A stretch of DNA of 64,000 nt from Bacteroidota bacterium (GCA_003045865.1 PZPB01000007.1:1-64000), one strand, 5' to 3'. Positions 24,767-34,452 are shown, numbered from the stretch's first letter. The notes: generated by a model from the letters alone, not told the origin. Made by a program: numbers and translations.

Positions 24767-25333
24767 ATGAAAGACGTTTTCCCCCGCCCGGTCGGTGAAT
24801 GGTTAGAATTAGACAGAGAGGTTAAATATTCTAATCCCTGGATAGAATTGAGGCATAGTAATGTGGCTTTTCCCAATGGCGGGAAAGGCATCTATGGCAA
24901 GGTGCATTTTAAAAATTTGGCAATTGGAATTTTAGCCTTAACTGCAAAAGAAGAAATTTACTTAGTAGGACAAGAACGCTTTCCTTTCGAAGGTGCTTAT
25001 AGCTGGGAAATTATTGAAGGAGGAGGTCCCTTGGACGAGGATCCACTGGAAAGTGCTAAGAGAGAATTAAAGGAAGAAACGGGCTTGGTAGCTGAAAAAT
25101 GGACCTTAATTCAGGAAATGCATCTTTCAAATTCCGTATCTGACGAAAAGTCGATGGTTTATTTAGCGACTGATTTAGAGCAATTTGAAGCCGAACCAGA
25201 AGAATCCGAAAAACTACAGGTAAAAAAAATACCATTTGCAGAAGCTCTACAAATGGTACTTAATGGTGATATAAAGGATAGTATAAGTGTAGCTGCTATT
25301 TTGCGCTACGAACTCCTTAAAAGGGGGCTTTAA
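24767..25333 (+). CDS. Nudix hydrolase (ADP-ribose pyrophosphatase-like)
   Basis: A 188-residue protein with a perfect Nudix box. The G-x5-E-x7-REL-x-EETGL pattern begins at GGGPLDEDPLESAKR and ends at REL-KEETGL, near residues 86-108. Length and the upstream strand pattern (QERFPFEGAYSWEIIEGG) fit the ADP-sugar pyrophosphatase branch that splits ADP-ribose or related sugar nucleotides. It follows the MORN gene without a gap and overlaps the convergent DUF2911 gene by 4 bases. Confidence 0.9.
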   Translation: MKDVFPRPVGEWLELDREVKYSNPWIELRHSNVAFPNGGKGIYGKVHFKNLAIGILALTAKEEIYLVGQERFPFEGAYSWEIIEGGGPLDEDPLESAKRELKEETGLVAEKWTLIQEMHLSNSVSDEKSMVYLATDLEQFEAEPEESEKLQVKKIPFAEALQMVLNGDIKDSISVAAILRYELLKRGL

Positions 25334-25851
25334 GCTTTACTGATAGTAAATCCAACGGAAGTTTCCTCCCATATTAATTGGAAGCTTCCTTCTTTACTAA
25401 GATGGATATTTAACTTTTCGTGCTTTTCTGCCTTCTTGCTGTCTACTTCAAATCGTAGAATGTCTTTATTTTCATCGTAGTTATACGCACCCCACTGCTC
25501 CCAAATACTATTAATGATAATGGTCCATTTACCTTCGTTAGGAACGGTGAATAGACTGTATTTTCCAGCTTTAACAAGCTGACCGTTTAGTTTTACATCT
25601 TTATTAAATTCGATTACTGTTGCTTCATTAGCGCCAGTTCTCCAAACTTTTCCATAAGGCACTAAGTTTCCAAAAATTTCGCGGCCCTTCATGGACGTTT
25701 CACCATATTGAATTTTCACTTCAACATTATCAACGTTTTCTGTTTTTTCGATTAACGGGCTGGCTCTTTTTTCTTGAGCCATAAGACTTTGGTTAAAGCT
25801 AAATGCCAAAAGTAAAATAAGTAGTTTTTTCATGTTTCCGATATTTTTCAC
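25330..25851 (-). CDS. DUF2911 domain protein, secreted
   Basis: A 173-residue protein with a signal peptide (MKKLLILLLAFSFNQSLMAQ, probably starting at the second Met, residue 7). It is followed by a single DUF2911 beta-rich domain recognisable by VKIQYGETSMKGREIFGNLVPYGKVWRTGANEAT. That domain is widespread in Bacteroidota and Acidobacteriota, with unknown function. The protein is likely periplasmic. If the second Met (codon 7) is used, the gene starts at 25833. Confidence 0.85.
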   Translation of the reverse strand: MKNIGNMKKLLILLLAFSFNQSLMAQEKRASPLIEKTENVDNVEVKIQYGETSMKGREIFGNLVPYGKVWRTGANEATVIEFNKDVKLNGQLVKAGKYSLFTVPNEGKWTIIINSIWEQWGAYNYDENKDILRFEVDSKKAEKHEKLNIHLSKEGSFQLIWEETSVGFTISKA

Positions 25852-26161
25852 AAAGTAAGCTTATTTTAAGAGTACCCAGAAAACTTCACCTAGCTAAAAG
25901 TTCGTACTTATAATCCAAAGCCTCAGCGTCGTTTTAATAAGGATTATAAGTCTCTTATTTTAAGTGTAACTGAGGTTTACAACCTATTAACTTTGTAATA
26001 TCGAATGGGATTGAGAAATCAGCGGCAAAATCTTTTAGGTCTTAAAAAAGTTAGGGCAAGCGATTGGTCTCATAGATCGCTATAAGTAGGAGGTTAGTAC
26101 TATGATGCAGAAAAGAGTTGCTATAATTTTAGCACTACCAATCTTCGGTATAATGAGGTAA
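25852..26161. other. Noncoding gap with an 11-bp inverted repeat
   Basis: ACTTATAATCC (25906-25916) pairs exactly with GGATTATAAGT (25941-25951) across a 24-base loop. CCTCAG in that loop (25921-25926) can pair with CTGAGG at 25970-25975, so alternative or pseudoknotted pairing is possible. No gene is supported; a short hydrophobic frame near 26102 is probably part of the decayed kinase region downstream. Confidence 0.45.
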
Positions 26162-26553
26162 GATGATAAACTATTTTTAAGAGCAGATAAAGCTCAATGA
26201 TCCAGCATAATTAGAGACCTTTTAAATAGTGCTTTTAAGTTTTCTGATGTCAATAGCATTATTTACGTTTACAATGGAATAAGCGAAAATGGAAATTATG
26301 GCCTCTTACATATTCAGGATAAAGGAATTGGAATGACGCCGCAACAGATAGCAAGAGTACTTAGTAGCGACAACCAATCATCAATGCCGGTTCCAATAAT
26401 GAAATTGGGACTGGTATCGGTATGTTGATAGTCCAAGATTTTATCAAGAAAAATAAGGATTACTGAGAAGTAAAGGGCAACATAGTAAAGAGGACTATAG
26501 GAAAGGGCTCTACCTTTATATTGCACTTCCTTTTGATAAGTGGAAGGACTTAA
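26162..26553 (+). pseudogene. Decayed C-terminal part of a sensor histidine kinase
   Basis: Reading the plus strand in two frames recovers the ATPase domain of a histidine kinase. The first frame gives LRADKAQ, an in-frame TGA at 26198-26200, then IIRDLLNSAFKFS (N box) and IQDKGIGMTPQQIARV (G1 box). Near 26390 the frame shifts, and the other frame gives NEIGTGIGMLIVQDFI (G2 box), a TGA at 26464-26466, then GKGSTFILHFL, the usual C-terminal strand. Two nonsense codons and one frameshift mark it as non-functional. No dimerisation His box or sensor domain is recognisable upstream, so the 5' part is lost. Confidence 0.85.
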
Positions 26554-26557
26554 AGCA

Positions 26558-27355
26558 TTACCAATAAGCTCTGGTATTTTTAGATTTAGCTCTTAATTTT
26601 ATATACTTAAAGATTAAGAGTGCTATTACCGCAACGCTACTGCTACTAATAAGAGGTTGCGGAATTTCCTCCATAAAGGCATGGCGATAGTAGATACCGA
26701 AAGTGGCCCAAGCAATCGCAAGCGCATAAAACAGATCTACGTTATATTGCAAAAATGCTAAGGCTAATAAGCCTGCAATTAAAATTAAAATGGCTGTATA
26801 AAATTCTGCTGGTAATCCCCAACCGCTAAAATTGTAATGCATTAATACAGCGGCGGTATTGGCAATAGTGGCAACACTTAGCCATCCTAAGTAAAGACTA
26901 AAAGGAAGATGCATAAAGAAGCGTTCGCTGTGTTTGGTTTGTCTAACACCTATGCCTAAATTCCGATAGATTTGGATGAGACTGAATAGCAAGCCAATCA
27001 TGATAAATAAGGCCAGCAGGGGTAAAAGATAATGCCAGGCGAAAAGCCAAGCGACGTTTAAAACACTACTAATACCAAACCATAATCCGATTAGAGATTG
27101 TCCAAGCAAGGCACGCTGATCTTTTTTTAATAAAGCAAAAATTTGATAAACGATGGAACCAAAAAGGCTTAAGTAAATGATACCCCAAATTGCAAAAGTG
27201 AAACCGACAGGTACAAATAGGTTGGGATAGAGGTCGGAGATAGCCCCAGTTGTCATACCGTTTAAGGGTAAAGAAACTGCTAAATAATTAAACACAATCA
27301 TGGCTGCTAAGGCCAAGGTATTTAGCGTAGTGAGTAAGTAATATTTACGTTCCAT
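26558..27355 (-). CDS. TspO/MBR-like tryptophan-rich membrane protein
   Basis: A 265-residue protein with about seven membrane spans. The pattern FVPVGFTFAIWGIIYLSL near residue 48, and the NVAWLFAWHYLLPLLAL and LPFSLYLGWLSVATIANTAA blocks, are those of the tryptophan-rich sensory protein family related to TspO. It is longer than the five-span TspO core. TspO proteins bind porphyrins and other hydrophobic ligands, but the extended bacterial group is uncharacterised. It lies next to the VIT transporter on the same strand, 45 bases apart. Confidence 0.8.
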   Translation of the reverse strand: MERKYYLLTTLNTLALAAMIVFNYLAVSLPLNGMTTGAISDLYPNLFVPVGFTFAIWGIIYLSLFGSIVYQIFALLKKDQRALLGQSLIGLWFGISSVLNVAWLFAWHYLLPLLALFIMIGLLFSLIQIYRNLGIGVRQTKHSERFFMHLPFSLYLGWLSVATIANTAAVLMHYNFSGWGLPAEFYTAILILIAGLLALAFLQYNVDLFYALAIAWATFGIYYRHAFMEEIPQPLISSSSVAVIALLIFKYIKLRAKSKNTRAYW

Positions 27356-27400
27356 AGTTAGCTAACCTTTAAAAAGGCTATTAGTTTAACGCACCTTAAT

Positions 27401-28147
27401 TTAACGGAATGCGCTTTCTAAAACATTACCAACCCAATAGGAAAGCGCGGCGGCGGCCGTACCTAAAAATAGAGTTTCTAGAACACTTCGTAAAGTTGAA
27501 ATTTGGTTAATGAGAGCTTTTAGATAACCGATGATTATAAACACGATTCCAGTTAAGATAGAGGAAATGAGAAATAAATTAGTATCCGAGGGAATAAGCT
27601 CAAAATAAGATATCACATAGCTGATTAAGGGAATGAAGCCGAAAATTATAAAGCTTAAAAAGGTCACACCACCCATAGTAAAAGGCGATTTATTTTCCTC
27701 ACTCATATCCAATTCTTCTTTCATCATAACGTCCACCCAGCGATCTTTGTCTTCTGTAATTTTATCTACCACTTGCTCAAGTAATTCTCCACTAAAGCCT
27801 TTAGCACGGTAAATATCGCGTACTTCTTCTTTTTCCTTAGCAGGTAAATTATCTACCTCCCAGTACTCTATCCTTTTGTGTTTATTATAGTTTTCTTTTT
27901 CACTCTTGGTAGATAAGTAGCTACCTACACTCATTGAAAAACCATCAGCAATAAGGTTTGCAAAACCGAGAATGATGACTACATCACTGCTAAAATTAGC
28001 TCCTGCCGAACCAGCAACAACTGCAAAAGTGGTTACACTGCCATCAATGCCACCGTAAACAAATTCACCCAAATATTCTTGAAAACGATTTACCCATGGA
28101 TGTTTACTACCGTGGATTCGATCTTCTTTTAAGACTTTAGAACTCAT
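27401..28147 (-). CDS. VIT1/CCC1-family iron/manganese transporter
   Basis: A 248-residue membrane protein with two N-terminal spans, a cytosolic charged region and three C-terminal spans. The family signature [24 protein letters not shown] is visible near residue 28, followed by [23 protein letters not shown]. The acidic middle region ([14 protein letters not shown]) corresponds to the metal-binding domain between spans two and three. Members export or store Fe2+ or Mn2+. The FTR1-type iron permease 5 kb away suggests iron handling is well represented here, though they are not one operon. Confidence 0.88.
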   Translation of the reverse strand: MSSKVLKEDRIHGSKHPWVNRFQEYLGEFVYGGIDGSVTTFAVVAGSAGANFSSDVVIILGFANLIADGFSMSVGSYLSTKSEKENYNKHKRIEYWEVDNLPAKEKEEVRDIYRAKGFSGELLEQVVDKITEDKDRWVDVMMKEELDMSEENKSPFTMGGVTFLSFIIFGFIPLISYVISYFELIPSDTNLFLISSILTGIVFIIIGYLKALINQISTLRSVLETLFLGTAAAALSYWVGNVLESAFR

Positions 28148-28179
28148 ATAAGTGGTAATTTTGCATTCAAAGATACTCT

Positions 28180-28944
28180 ATGCCACTAACAAGGCTTTAC
28201 CAAAAACCAGTCTCTCTCTTTCTTTTTGTATTATTTATAAGCACTTTAAGTAGTTCCCTTCTGGCGCAGGCTAAAACAGTGGTAGACCCTTCGTATTGGT
28301 TGGTGGCGCATACAGAGTTTAAATTTACAAATAGATGGTCCTCTTTTGTGGAGCTGGAAGAACGCCGTTTTATATCTCCCGAAAGGGCTTTACAAAGATC
28401 TTTGCCTTTGCTAGGACTGAAATATAAAGCCAGTGACAGGTTTAGTTTTGAAGTAGATTATTTAAACTTTAAGATTTTTTTGCCTCAAATTGCCAATACC
28501 GATATTAATGCTCACGTTTTAGAACAGCGCTTTAGTTTTGCTGCTAGTTTTACCTTTGGGAAGAGGCGCAGATTCAGCCTTCGCTTAAAAGATGAATACC
28601 GACTTTTTGATATAACACCGGATGATGGTAAACTGGAGTTTAAACGCGCGATTAATCGCCTGCGAATTAGGTTGGCGCATCAGCTACCGCTCAAGGCAGA
28701 TTGGACACTAAACTCATCGGCTGAGCTGTTATTAAATTATGCGGCTAAGACAAGCATCAAGACTTTTGATCAAAGTCGCTTTTACTTGGGTTTTAAGTAT
28801 CAATTAAGCCCTTCTCACAGCTTAGAAGTAGGTTATCTTAATTGGTATCAAGAAAGCCGTACTATGGCGCTGTTTTTTAACAGACATATAGTACGGCTTG
28901 GATGGGTTTATACTTTAGATTTTAGACCTACAAATCAAACTTAA
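28180..28944 (+). CDS. DUF2490 outer-membrane beta-barrel-like protein
   Basis: A 254-residue protein with a signal peptide ending SSLLAQA. Alternating amphipathic strands follow, with aromatic residues at strand ends (SYWLVAHTEFKFTNRWSSFVELEERRF, QRFSFAASFTFGKRRRFSLRL). This matches the DUF2490 family, thought to be small outer-membrane barrels. Its 3' end overlaps the convergent aldehyde dehydrogenase gene by 17 bases. Function is unknown. Confidence 0.75.
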   Translation: MPLTRLYQKPVSLFLFVLFISTLSSSLLAQAKTVVDPSYWLVAHTEFKFTNRWSSFVELEERRFISPERALQRSLPLLGLKYKASDRFSFEVDYLNFKIFLPQIANTDINAHVLEQRFSFAASFTFGKRRRFSLRLKDEYRLFDITPDDGKLEFKRAINRLRIRLAHQLPLKADWTLNSSAELLLNYAAKTSIKTFDQSRFYLGFKYQLSPSHSLEVGYLNWYQESRTMALFFNRHIVRLGWVYTLDFRPTNQT

Positions 28945-30469
28945 TACCTTGGGCTAAAGGTAATTCGGTAGAATAGTTAATAGTATTGGTTTGGCGACGC
29001 ATATAAGCTTTCCAAGCATCAGAACCACTTTCGCGGCCACCACCAGTTTCTTTTTCACCACCAAAGGCACCACCAATTTCGGCACCGCTAGTACCAATAT
29101 TTACATTAGCAATACCACAATCACTACCCGCCACAGAAAGGAATAATTCGCTTTCACGCATATTGGTCGTCATAATTGCCGAAGACAATCCTTGGGGTAC
29201 ATCGTTTTGTAAAGCAATAGCTTCTTCTAAAGTGCTGTATTTCATCAAGTATAAAATAGGCGCGAAGGTTTCATGCTGCACAATAGCATAATGGTTTTCT
29301 ACTTCGGCAATACATGGTTTTACATAACAACCACTTTTGTATTCATCGCCGGTTAAAACGCCACCTTCTACTAGCATTGAACCACCTTCTTTTTCGATAG
29401 CCTCCAGTGAATTTAAATAGGCATCTACCGCCAGGGTATCGATTAAGGGCCCAACATGATTATTGGTATCTAATGGATTTCCAATGCGCAAGTGAGCGTA
29501 GGCTGCTTTGAGTTTTTCTTTAACCTGCTCGTACATATTTTCTTGGATAATTAATCGACGGGTAGATGTACAACGTTGTCCACAAGTACCTACTGCGCCA
29601 AACACTGCTCCTACTAAAGTAGATTCTAAGTCGGCATTTTCGGTAATGATAATAGCATTATTACCACCTAATTCGAGGATTGATTTTCCAAAACGACCAG
29701 CGACAGCTTTACCAACTTCACGTCCCATACGAGTGGAGCCCGTGGCAGAAATTAGGGGAACTCTAGTATCATTGGTCATCCACTCGCCGGTAGATACGCC
29801 ACCATTAATAATACAGCTAATACCTTCTGGTAGATTGTTTTCAGCTAATACTTCGGCAAAAATGTTCTGACAAGCAATACCACAAAGGGCTACTTTTTCG
29901 GATGGTTTCCATACGGTAACATTACCACAAACCCAGGCTAGGGCGGTGTTCCAGCACCAAACAGCAACCGGGAAGTTAAAGGCCGAAATAATTCCTACCG
30001 TACCAAGCGGATGCCATTGTTCGTACATACGGTGCAAGGGACGCTCGGAGTGCATGGTTAAACCGTAAAGTTGACGACTTAATCCTACGGCAAAGTCGCA
30101 GATGTCAATCATTTCTTGTACTTCACCCCAACCTTCTTGGAGAGATTTACCCATTTCTAAGGAAACGAGTTTACCCAAAGAGTCTTTTTTCTCGCGCAAT
30201 TTTAAGCCAAATTGACGCACAATTTCACCCCTTTGCGGAGCAGTAACCATACGCCATTCTTTAAAGGCTTCTTGGCTGCTTTTTATAATTTGATCGTAGT
30301 CTGCCGCTGAGGTTTCACTAACCTTGGCTAATAGTTGCCCATCTACGGGAGTGTAAGATGAAATAAGATTATCGCCAATAGCGAGCGATTTTTGCCCAGT
30401 AGAGCTGCCGCTATTAACATCCTTAATCCCTAAATCTTTTAAAATTTCTTCTATTTCTGAGAGGTTCAT
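28928..30469 (-). CDS. ALDH7-type aldehyde dehydrogenase (aminoadipate-semialdehyde dehydrogenase)
   Basis: A 513-residue NAD-dependent enzyme. The catalytic cysteine is in GTCGQRCTSTRRL near residue 300, and the general-base glutamate is in ILELGGNNAIII near residue 266. The ALDH7 pattern WNTALAWVCGNVTVWKPS and the C-terminal GAFGGEKETGGGRESGSDAWKAY identify the antiquitin/AmaB subgroup. That subgroup oxidises L-2-aminoadipate 6-semialdehyde in lysine catabolism, with betaine aldehyde as a side activity. No other lysine-degradation gene is in the window, so pathway placement rests on family alone. Confidence 0.88.
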   Translation of the reverse strand: MNLSEIEEILKDLGIKDVNSGSSTGQKSLAIGDNLISSYTPVDGQLLAKVSETSAADYDQIIKSSQEAFKEWRMVTAPQRGEIVRQFGLKLREKKDSLGKLVSLEMGKSLQEGWGEVQEMIDICDFAVGLSRQLYGLTMHSERPLHRMYEQWHPLGTVGIISAFNFPVAVWCWNTALAWVCGNVTVWKPSEKVALCGIACQNIFAEVLAENNLPEGISCIINGGVSTGEWMTNDTRVPLISATGSTRMGREVGKAVAGRFGKSILELGGNNAIIITENADLESTLVGAVFGAVGTCGQRCTSTRRLIIQENMYEQVKEKLKAAYAHLRIGNPLDTNNHVGPLIDTLAVDAYLNSLEAIEKEGGSMLVEGGVLTGDEYKSGCYVKPCIAEVENHYAIVQHETFAPILYLMKYSTLEEAIALQNDVPQGLSSAIMTTNMRESELFLSVAGSDCGIANVNIGTSGAEIGGAFGGEKETGGGRESGSDAWKAYMRRQTNTINYSTELPLAQGIKFDL

Positions 30470-30549
30470 AAATGTAAATTTGTGGCACGAAATTAAGTTT
30501 TTATATAGGGATAGACGCTGATTTACCCGAGATTTTAGTCTTAAAGAAT

Positions 30550-30918
30550 ATGTACGAATTAGTAGCGCTTAAAGAACTATCAAGCAATGAAAGCGGTAGC
30601 ACCCACGAATTTGCAGCGATTCAGAGTGAAGGATATTTATTAGCTAGGCGTAAAGCAGGTACACTAAGCGGAAACCATTACCATAAAGGTGAATCGCTGG
30701 CCAAGAATCCGGAGAGCTTAGTATTGGTGCAGGGAAGGGTAAAGCTAAGTGTGAAATCGCTTGAAACTGGCGACAATGAGGAACGAGTGATTGATTCGCC
30801 CATTATTATCCGCATAAAGCCCAAGGTAATTCACACTTTGGAGGCTTTAACGGATATAATATTTATCGAGTTTAATTCTTTAGAAGAGCATAAATCAGAT
30901 ACTTATTATCCAGCTTAA
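30550..30918 (+). CDS. Small cupin-like protein
   Basis: A 122-residue single-domain protein with the cupin layout. The first motif contains GNHYHKG (two histidines), the middle has the VLVQGRVKLSV strand, and the second motif is RIKPKVIHTLEAL. The metal-binding His-x-His is present but the second motif keeps only one His. Such small cupins can be isomerases, dioxygenases or sugar-binding proteins. It is divergent from the aldehyde dehydrogenase across 80 bases and overlaps the MuiA-like gene by 4 bases. Confidence 0.75.
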   Translation: MYELVALKELSSNESGSTHEFAAIQSEGYLLARRKAGTLSGNHYHKGESLAKNPESLVLVQGRVKLSVKSLETGDNEERVIDSPIIIRIKPKVIHTLEALTDIIFIEFNSLEEHKSDTYYPA

Positions 30919-32495
30919 TGGTTTAAAACCATGTCTTTAGGATAAGAAACCTCATAACGGAGTTTTTTAGTTACTTCTGTTTTAGCAGGAATATTTAGTT
31001 TCCAACGTATCTCGCCCTGAGCTAATTGCGAAATTTTTAGTTTTCCCATTTCCATTTCTACTTTAATATCCTCATGTTGAGCGACGGGAATTTGATCGAT
31101 TAAAACCAGCTCGATAGCGCTTGCTTTTTTATTGAAGACCTTCAGCTCGTAAGCGTAGGTAGCGGTTTTTTTAGATCCTAAAAAGCTATTGCCGCTTTCT
31201 TCTTTTAGTCTCTCTCTTTGTACTACTATGTCGGCATCTTTACCCAAAGATAACTCTAAACTATCGCTACCAGAATTGGCGTTCAGGTAACTTTTACCCA
31301 CGTAATTACCTTGATTATAAAGCGATATTTCACCGTTTTCTAATTGGTATTCGGTCCAATCGTAAATTTTCGCAATAAGGTAAGCGGCGGGATCTAATTT
31401 GGGAATACTTTGATATTCATAAAGAGCGGGAATTTCTAGATCACGTAAAAGGTTAGTTTCTTGTTTACCATTAGCGATACTTACTTTCTCAGCGATAATG
31501 AAACTACGGCTCATGAGATTTGTACTGATAGAGTTGGCGCTATTGGCGCTAAAGACTACTTCTTTTGCCATGTCTAAGGATTCAACTGTACTACTTTTAT
31601 ACCTCATTTGTGGGGCATCGGCTCGAGAACCGCGAATATTTTGGGCCTGTATAGGATAGAGAAAGTCTGGATAAAGAGTAGGAATTTGACCATTAGCTAG
31701 CATAGAACCGGTGTTTAGCTCCAGGTTTACCTTGGTCCAATCTTCTCCGGTGTTTTGGTAGATGAGTGCTTTATGGGATAGCTGTACGGGCTTGTTTAAA
31801 CTAGTTACTTTAAGAGCGTAATTACTGGTCCATCCGGCCTGGTTGTTTTGATAAATGAGACTGAGGTTCACACGTTGTGCTTTGGGACTCATCAGCACGG
31901 CGCTAATGGTAATATTATTGAGACCTAAGGCCTCAATTTTTTGCAGCAGTTCTTTTTGTAATTGTTGTAGCTCTTTTTGCAGGCTAGCGCGACTTTGGTC
32001 TAACTTACTAATGGCACGAGCATTAACGCTACGTTCCTGCTTTACATATTGGCTAATTTCTTTCAGTTGAATAAGGTTATATCCTTCTGTTCCGCCAATA
32101 TTGCTATTACTTTCTAAATATTTTAGCTCTAGAACTAAGCCTTCTTTCTCGTCGATTAAACTTTGCTGGCGTTTTTTATTTTCCTCAATGGCTTCTTTAA
32201 GGGCATTTAAAGAAGAGTCTTGCTGAATCGAATCGTCATTTAACCTTTGATGGCTAACACTAATAAGACTAAGGGAAGCAAGCCCTTTTATTTGAATACT
32301 CTTCGGATCTAAATTTCCGCTTAAGCCTTTAAAGTTAATAGTGTTGCTGCCAGCTTTTAAGTTTAAACTAGCATCTCTTTGAATTTGGGCCCCTTGCTTG
32401 TAAACTTTTACGTGGGTAATAGGATAAGAATCGGCACCATTTTGAGCAATAAGGCTGCCGCTTAAGAGGAGGGTAAAAAGAAAAGTTCGCATCAA
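30915..32495 (-). CDS. MuiA-like DUF4139 secreted protein
   Basis: A 526-residue protein with a signal peptide (MMRTFLFTLLLSGSLIA). An N-terminal DUF4140 domain (VKVYKQGAQIQRDASLNLKAG) follows, then a coiled-coil of about residues 95-190, and a C-terminal DUF4139 beta domain with WTSNYALKVTSLNKPVQL and EDWTKVNLELNTGSM. The family is named after MuiA, a mucoidy inhibitor. Its biochemical role is unknown; the protein is expected in the periplasm or on the surface. No operon partner is evident. Confidence 0.85.
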   Translation of the reverse strand: MMRTFLFTLLLSGSLIAQNGADSYPITHVKVYKQGAQIQRDASLNLKAGSNTINFKGLSGNLDPKSIQIKGLASLSLISVSHQRLNDDSIQQDSSLNALKEAIEENKKRQQSLIDEKEGLVLELKYLESNSNIGGTEGYNLIQLKEISQYVKQERSVNARAISKLDQSRASLQKELQQLQKELLQKIEALGLNNITISAVLMSPKAQRVNLSLIYQNNQAGWTSNYALKVTSLNKPVQLSHKALIYQNTGEDWTKVNLELNTGSMLANGQIPTLYPDFLYPIQAQNIRGSRADAPQMRYKSSTVESLDMAKEVVFSANSANSISTNLMSRSFIIAEKVSIANGKQETNLLRDLEIPALYEYQSIPKLDPAAYLIAKIYDWTEYQLENGEISLYNQGNYVGKSYLNANSGSDSLELSLGKDADIVVQRERLKEESGNSFLGSKKTATYAYELKVFNKKASAIELVLIDQIPVAQHEDIKVEMEMGKLKISQLAQGEIRWKLNIPAKTEVTKKLRYEVSYPKDMVLNH

Positions 32496-32544
32496 ATTTT
32501 AAATTGAAACGAACTTAACTTATTTTAATTATCAAGACACCTTA

Positions 32545-34452
32545 TTAGGCCGGTTTAACTTGCAATTTAGTTTTAGAGCGATTACCAACTGTCCATAAAA
32601 CAATGGTTAGGGTCAAAATAAAGAGCTGTCCTAAAAGCGTTTCATAGGTAGGATAAATCCCTAGGGCATCAATGCGGAAATCAATTGGCAAAACAGTGAT
32701 GTTGATATTGCCAGCTTCTTGTATGGCGCTTAATCCTTTTCCCGTTAATACCACTGCAAGGAATGAGATAACCATAGCGGAATACTTAAACAGTTTAGCA
32801 ATAGGTAGCTTTTTAGAATATTTAAGCAGTAAAACGGAGATGATTCCTAATAAAACAAAGGCGAACACAATACCGCCACCAAAGGCGCTTTGCTGAGCTT
32901 CACCTACTTCTAAGCTTAAAGCAGAAAGGAATAATACCGATTCAAAGGCTTCTCTAAAAACAACCAGAAAGGATAAAAAGGCAAGACCAATCATACTTTC
33001 TTTACGGGCAATATTTTGGATTTTACTCTTTACATAAGCTTGCCATTTACCCGCTTCCGATTTACTATGCATCCAAAAACCAACGTAGAGTAAAACACCC
33101 ACAGCAAAGAGGGCTACTACTCCTTCCATTAGTTCACGGTCGGCGCCAGAAAAGGTAAAAAGTTTACCCGCAGCCATCCACATTAAAACACCCGCTATGA
33201 TGGCGCTAATCCAACCTACGTGCACATATAAATTAACCTTGGGGATGTTAATAGCACGTAAAACACTAAGAATAGTAACTACTACTAAAAAGGCTTCTAG
33301 GCCCTCTCTAAGAATAATGGAGAAAGACAGTAAGAAAGCTAACCAGGCAGAGAATGTTTTTTCTTTTAAAAGGACTTTCGCTTCATTAATCATGCTAATG
33401 CCTTTTTTAATTTGATCCGAAACTAAAGCAGGGTCTTTTCCGGTTTCAATGGAGCTACGCACCTTTCCTAACTCTCCCTCTAATTGCGCGGCGAAGGTGG
33501 CATCGCTAGCGCGTAATTGAATTTCAACGGGCTCTACTCCTTCTAAATAGGCGGTTAACGCAAGGGTACGCGCACCACTAATATCGCCATCTGCGTAAGC
33601 GGTATTGGCCTCATTTAGGTAGTTAATGGCTTGCTCGAGGTAGCTACCTTTATTTAGTTCGGCTATTTCTTTGGGAAAAAGGCGCAGAGCAGCAATAGCT
33701 TGAGATTCTTCGGTAAGTCCTAAGGAAGCGCGTAATTCGATATTGTTTTGAGAAGCTAACTCTTCTAAACCAACGGTAATATTAAGATCTAGATCTTCGG
33801 CTTTTACCTTACTACTGCTATGGGGAAGACTTAACACATAAAAAGCTAGATCCCAAATTTCGTCATCGCTTAATTCATCAAAGGCACGCATTGAAGTATT
33901 ATTGACCCCTAAACGAATAGTATTATAGGCCTGAAAGGGAGAAAGGCCGTTCGCTTTTTCAGGGTTATGGAAATTAGTAGGTGCTGGCTCTAAGCCATTT
34001 GCAAGACTGCCATTACCCATACCATTTTCACCATGGCAACTTTTACAGTGTAAAGCGTAGAGTTGACGGCCATTGGTTAAGAGGGGCCATCTTTTGGGAG
34101 CAATTTCGAGGGAATAACTCGAAATAATTTTCTGTTTAATGGAGTTCGAAACAGAGCTAACCTTCTCTTGACTCGCTTTATCCTTGATTAATGTTTGCAG
34201 TAATTGAATGTCAGACTTAACCGAGGCGGGGGCATTTTCGCCAAGCGTGCTAATGGTGCTGGCGAATTCTGACATCTCGCTGTATTCCGCGCTACTTATA
34301 ACTTGTCCCTGATTGACAGCCATGGAATAATCCACCGCTATATAGTCTAAAAGGTGAACCATCATTCGCGCATTACTGTTCTTCTCATTTGCTTTTAAAA
34401 CTACACTGAGTAATAAAAGCGTTCCTGCTACAAAGTATCTCAAAACCCTCAT
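32545..34452 (-). CDS. FTR1-family iron permease fused to a cytochrome c domain
   Basis: A 635-residue protein. After a signal peptide and a helical region comes a c-type cytochrome domain with CKSCH at residues 136-140 and a probable distal Met in LGVNNTSMRAFDELSDDE. A helical periplasmic region follows, then a seven-span FTR1 permease with two REXXE iron-binding motifs, REGLEA and REAFES, separated by about 110 residues. FTR1 permeases import Fe3+ after oxidation of Fe2+, and a haem domain on the same chain could be the redox partner. Similar fusions exist in other Bacteroidota. Confidence 0.9.
   Translation of the reverse strand: MRVLRYFVAGTLLLLSVVLKANEKNSNARMMVHLLDYIAVDYSMAVNQGQVISSAEYSEMSEFASTISTLGENAPASVKSDIQLLQTLIKDKASQEKVSSVSNSIKQKIISSYSLEIAPKRWPLLTNGRQLYALHCKSCHGENGMGNGSLANGLEPAPTNFHNPEKANGLSPFQAYNTIRLGVNNTSMRAFDELSDDEIWDLAFYVLSLPHSSSKVKAEDLDLNITVGLEELASQNNIELRASLGLTEESQAIAALRLFPKEIAELNKGSYLEQAINYLNEANTAYADGDISGARTLALTAYLEGVEPVEIQLRASDATFAAQLEGELGKVRSSIETGKDPALVSDQIKKGISMINEAKVLLKEKTFSAWLAFLLSFSIILREGLEAFLVVVTILSVLRAINIPKVNLYVHVGWISAIIAGVLMWMAAGKLFTFSGADRELMEGVVALFAVGVLLYVGFWMHSKSEAGKWQAYVKSKIQNIARKESMIGLAFLSFLVVFREAFESVLFLSALSLEVGEAQQSAFGGGIVFAFVLLGIISVLLLKYSKKLPIAKLFKYSAMVISFLAVVLTGKGLSAIQEAGNINITVLPIDFRIDALGIYPTYETLLGQLFILTLTIVLWTVGNRSKTKLQVKPA

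Noticed and set aside
26314-26526. 70-codon minus-strand frame over the kinase remnant
   Set aside because: The plus strand explains the sequence as decayed kinase motifs; the minus frame has none.
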